Source: Pedobacter frigoris
GTDB lineage: Bacteria > Bacteroidota > Bacteroidia > Sphingobacteriales > Sphingobacteriaceae
Direction: 5' to 3'
Length of the DNA: 64,000 nucleotides
NCBI RefSeq assembly: GCF_005116445.1
Contig: NZ_SWBQ01000006.1
Location: forward strand, 1-64,000
The notes beneath the pieces were generated by a model that was not told the DNA's origin, ran no database searches, and saw nothing but the letters and a program-made list of their open reading frames with translations. The position numbers and the translations under genes are program-made. Below, in pieces: positions 61,299 through 64,000 of the stretch. Every line of letters begins with the position of its first letter. The first letter of the stretch is position 1.

Positions 61299-63707
61299 CT
61301 ATTTCGCGTTTTTCACGTATTTATCCAGCCAGGTATTCATTTCCCATAGCATGTGCAGTATGTTTTCCTTGCCGGCATAGCTATGTGATTCATAGGGCAG
61401 GAACACAAAGCGAGTTGTTCCTCCAAATCCCTTAATGGCGGCAAATAATCGCTCGCTGTTGATCGGATAAGTGCCAGGATTGTTGTCCGAATCACCGTGT
61501 ATCAAAAGCAGTGGGGTTTTTATTTTGTTGGCATAGCTGAATGGACTCATTTCATAATACAACTGGGGCGCATCCCAGTACGTACGTTCTTCATTCTGGA
61601 AACCGAAAGGAGTCAGGGTTCTGTTGTATGCACCACTGCGGGCAATTCCGGCTTTAAATAGCCCGGTATGGGCCAGTAAGTTGGCAGTCATGAAAGCTCC
61701 ATAGCTGTGTCCGCCCACAGCCATGCGGTTCTTGTCGCCTACACCCATTTCAGAAAGTTTATTGATAGCGGCCTCTGCATTGAGTTTCAGCTGGTCTACA
61801 AAAGTGTCATTTGGTTTTTTGTCTGCAGCCGCCACAATCGGCATCTCCGCATTGTCCAGCACGGCATAGCCCTGAGTTACCCAATAAATCGGCGAAGCCC
61901 AGCTGATGGTCGTGAAGCGGTCTTTAGAACCCCTGATCTGTGCCGCATCTGAAGCCGAGTTAAACTCACGTGGGTAAGCCCATAGTAAAACAGGTAGTGG
62001 CCCGTCTTTAGCTTTATCATATCCCTTTGGCAGGTAAAGATCGCCCGTCAGGTCTACGCCGTCCGCACGTTTATAAGATATTTTTTCTTTAGATACGCCC
62101 GTCAGCAATGGATAAGGGTTGGTAAAACTGGTGATCGGTTGATCTGCAATCCTCAGCATGAGGTTCTTGATGTAATAATTAGGCACATCTTTTTGTGATT
62201 CTTTCCTGGTTAGCAATACCAGTTTATTGGCATCCAATACATCAGATACTACTTCATAAGTACCTTCGGCACTGCGCCAGAGGATATCATTCTTTTTGGT
62301 ATTCAGGTCAAACTTCGCCAGGAAAGGCAAGTCGCCTTTCGCAGAAGAACCGGCAGTATTGTTCATCAATAGTTTAGTTCCATTTTCCAGTACCTGGATC
62401 ACCTGTCTGCCGTATTTGTTTTTTGTCGTCACAGGCGATCCCGGGTCGTTGTAAGCATCCGTCTGGTTCCGCTCGATCAATGTCTCCAACGCACCGGTCG
62501 AAGGGTTATAGCGGTTAATTCTTACCGTTTGTTTGCTGCGCAGGCCTTCCTGAACCAGGGCAAGTGTTGCATCGCCCCAGGAAATGCCCCTGAAACGTGT
62601 TTGCGTTTTAAACAATTCTTTCGGCTGACCGGTAAAAGGAGCACTTAGCGCGTAAACGGCATCATGGTAATCCACCTGTTTTTTGATGAGTCCGCTGTCC
62701 AAAGGCTCTGCCCAGGTAATGGTTGCAGGTTCATCATCACGCCAGTCGTATCCGCGCGCTACATTTTGCGTATTATCATATCCCGAAGGAGTACCTTCTG
62801 AAGAAGGCAATTTGATGATTTCCTTAACCAGTTTTCCATTCAGATCGGTAATCGAAATGGTAGAAGGGAAGCCTCCCGCTGCTACCAGGTAGGAGAAAGG
62901 TTTTCTGATGGTTCTGAGCATCAAGTAATTTTTATCCGGAGAAGTACTTACCCCTGCATAAATGGCTGGTTTTCCTATCGGTATTTCCACCCCGCCGGTA
63001 TTTTTTACCAGTTGTGAAGTCGCGTAAAACTCAAACAGCTGCTCGTCGTAAGGTGATTTAATCAGATCCTGGTAAGTCACACTAGGCGCTGCCTTACCCA
63101 GGTTCTGCTGAACGGTTGGACCTTTTGGCATCAAAGGCTTGGGAGGTGCCAAGCTTGCCGGTTTTGTTGCGATCCTATACAATAAAGTGGCATTGTTCAG
63201 CCAACTGATTCCGCCGCCTAAGACCACATTTAAAGCGCCTTTATTAATCTTTACAGCTTTTTGTGTAGCCACATCGATGGTATACAGATCCACACCTTTT
63301 TGCGTGGTGTTTGTAAAAGAGATCTTTTTCTCATCCGGACTCCAGCTGATGTTGCCCGCATACAGCGGAGAAGGCACGCCGGTTACCACAGTAGTTTTTC
63401 CCGATTTGATGTTCTTTATACTGAAACTGTTGACGAACACCTGTCTGCTCGGAGAATAATTATTAGGGTTGATGCGCAATCCGGCTATACGGTATTCCGG
63501 CATCGCCAGTTCTTCTACAGAAGCGTAGGAATTGCGGTTGCTGAGCAACATCCATTCTGCTTTTCCGTCAATGCTCACACCAGGAGTAGGTTTGGCCAGC
63601 AACAGATCTGCCATCGCCTGCGGCGGTATCTGGTAATCGACAGCATCCTGGGCATAAACCCCTATAGATCCTGTAAACAGGAATAGATTAAGTATCAGTT
63701 TTTTCAT
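61299..63707 (-). CDS. S9-family prolyl oligopeptidase-like serine peptidase
   Basis: A secreted or periplasmic peptidase. A signal peptide (1-19, ending GVYAQ) precedes a beta-propeller (about 60-500) and an alpha/beta-hydrolase domain with catalytic Ser in GGHSYGAFMTANLL near 665, Asp in LIHGDSDNNPG and His in ESHSYAGKE. The overall type resembles bacterial S9 glutamyl endopeptidases/acylaminoacyl peptidases. Length 802 aa fits. Substrate preference is not readable. Confidence 0.9.
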   Translation of the reverse strand: MKKLILNLFLFTGSIGVYAQDAVDYQIPPQAMADLLLAKPTPGVSIDGKAEWMLLSNRNSYASVEELAMPEYRIAGLRINPNNYSPSRQVFVNSFSIKNIKSGKTTVVTGVPSPLYAGNISWSPDEKKISFTNTTQKGVDLYTIDVATQKAVKINKGALNVVLGGGISWLNNATLLYRIATKPASLAPPKPLMPKGPTVQQNLGKAAPSVTYQDLIKSPYDEQLFEFYATSQLVKNTGGVEIPIGKPAIYAGVSTSPDKNYLMLRTIRKPFSYLVAAGGFPSTISITDLNGKLVKEIIKLPSSEGTPSGYDNTQNVARGYDWRDDEPATITWAEPLDSGLIKKQVDYHDAVYALSAPFTGQPKELFKTQTRFRGISWGDATLALVQEGLRSKQTVRINRYNPSTGALETLIERNQTDAYNDPGSPVTTKNKYGRQVIQVLENGTKLLMNNTAGSSAKGDLPFLAKFDLNTKKNDILWRSAEGTYEVVSDVLDANKLVLLTRKESQKDVPNYYIKNLMLRIADQPITSFTNPYPLLTGVSKEKISYKRADGVDLTGDLYLPKGYDKAKDGPLPVLLWAYPREFNSASDAAQIRGSKDRFTTISWASPIYWVTQGYAVLDNAEMPIVAAADKKPNDTFVDQLKLNAEAAINKLSEMGVGDKNRMAVGGHSYGAFMTANLLAHTGLFKAGIARSGAYNRTLTPFGFQNEERTYWDAPQLYYEMSPFSYANKIKTPLLLIHGDSDNNPGTYPINSERLFAAIKGFGGTTRFVFLPYESHSYAGKENILHMLWEMNTWLDKYVKNAK

Positions 63708-63796
63708 ATCAGTCCATATTTTGATGATACAATATTAAGGATAGTTAGGTTTAGATAGAGGCATGGTGTCTGAAAAGTTACGTTGCATGCTATGCG

Positions 63797-63816
63797 CGTC
63801 ATCTCGACGAAAGGAG
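63797..63816 (+). repeat. REP-like interspersed motif, copy 2
   Basis: CGTCATCTCGACGAAAGGAG, 19 of 20 identical to the minus-strand copy at 58689-58708. It lies in the 122-nt gap between the truncated right-edge gene and the S9 peptidase. Confidence 0.55.
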
Positions 63817-63829
63817 CATTATCAAACCT

Positions 63830-64000
63830 TTACTGCGCCGTAGCGATCTCCAGCAAGCCCCCATCCCTAAACAAATCATGAGGCACAAAATAGCCTTTAA
63901 CCACCTTGCCGTTCATTTTAATGCCTGTAATCCTTCGGCCTTTGCTGGGTTTTTTAATCGTAAGCAGCTTACCAGTACTGGTCGTCCATTTGATCTCATC
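63830..64000 (-). CDS. C-terminal fragment of a probable GH92-like protein
   Basis: The last 56 residues of a gene that continues past the right edge. The sequence (IKWTTSTGKLLTIKKPSKG, MNGKVVKGYFVPHDLFRDGGLLEI) ends with a beta-rich pattern similar to the C-terminus of GH92 alpha-mannosidases, where NGK...Y..HdxlxxGGxL is common. This is a weak guess from a short piece. No start is visible. It is upstream of the S9 peptidase on the same strand. Confidence 0.5.
   Translation of the reverse strand, partial: DEIKWTTSTGKLLTIKKPSKGRRITGIKMNGKVVKGYFVPHDLFRDGGLLEIATAQ

Overview
The window looks like a chromosomal segment of a Bacteroidota bacterium, most likely Sphingobacteriaceae (Pedobacter-like). 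The family assignment is inference. It rests on the repeated TAnnTTTG promoter element, Bacteroidota-restricted families (DUF4294, DUF4783, HU-CCDC81/SPOR), a bacillithiol deacetylase, a primary-type sigma factor with the Bacteroidota N-terminus, and a fused IcmF mutase. Gene density is high. There is no CRISPR array, transposase, integrase or phage gene, and I saw no tRNA. The window opens with a 5S rRNA gene on the + strand, probably the end of an rRNA operon, and closes inside a gene on the - strand.

Layout, left half. After the 5S gene come an acyl-ACP desaturase (+) and, convergent to it, a fused isobutyryl-CoA mutase (icmF) and a PafA-type alkaline phosphatase. A long minus-strand block (8.1-16.2 kb) encodes a large TPR protein, an outer-membrane barrel, an HU-CCDC81/SPOR membrane protein, ExbB, ExbD and TonB, followed by folC. 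It reads as one energised envelope machine. Then come pyrR-pyrB, a GH20 hexosaminidase and ribosomal protein S1 (rpsA). A lone LacI-type regulator and a second primary-like sigma factor face right. A TetR-adaptor-RND-outer-membrane-factor efflux operon (24.2-30.7 kb) follows, with a good candidate TetR operator at its start.

Middle. cmk and arfB diverge from nearly leaderless promoters. An LpxR-type lipid A deacylase, a small outer-membrane protein and Lon follow, and Lon has a strong palindrome in front of it. After a TPR protein come gpmI plus a lipoprotein, then DUF4783-nadC-plsY-M48 protease. pabB, purA, a Fur-type repressor and a RelA/SpoT enzyme form a minus-strand block (41.9-47.4 kb).

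Right half. DUF4294, a glutathione-peroxidase-like protein and bshB1 form a probable thiol-redox operon. A glutaryl-CoA-dehydrogenase-like enzyme converges on L-lysine 6-transaminase, suggesting lysine catabolism. An ACC deaminase/D-cysteine desulfhydrase homologue, an RluD-like pseudouridine synthase with a class IV aminotransferase, a D-lactate dehydrogenase broken by one missing base, fmt, topoisomerase IB, a short charged protein, NamZ (DUF1343), a LolC/FtsX-like permease, an S9 peptidase and a truncated C-terminus follow. Parts of the right end are visibly richer in G+C than the middle: 32/60 at 60301-60360 against 17/60 at 36481-36540. Two copies of a 20-base REP-like motif lie in its intergenic gaps.

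No wholly new defence or mobile system is evident. The most interesting items are the TPR-barrel-HU/SPOR-ExbBD-TonB operon, the palindrome in front of lon, the TetR operator, the PyrR gene without room for an attenuator, and the extra sigma factor.
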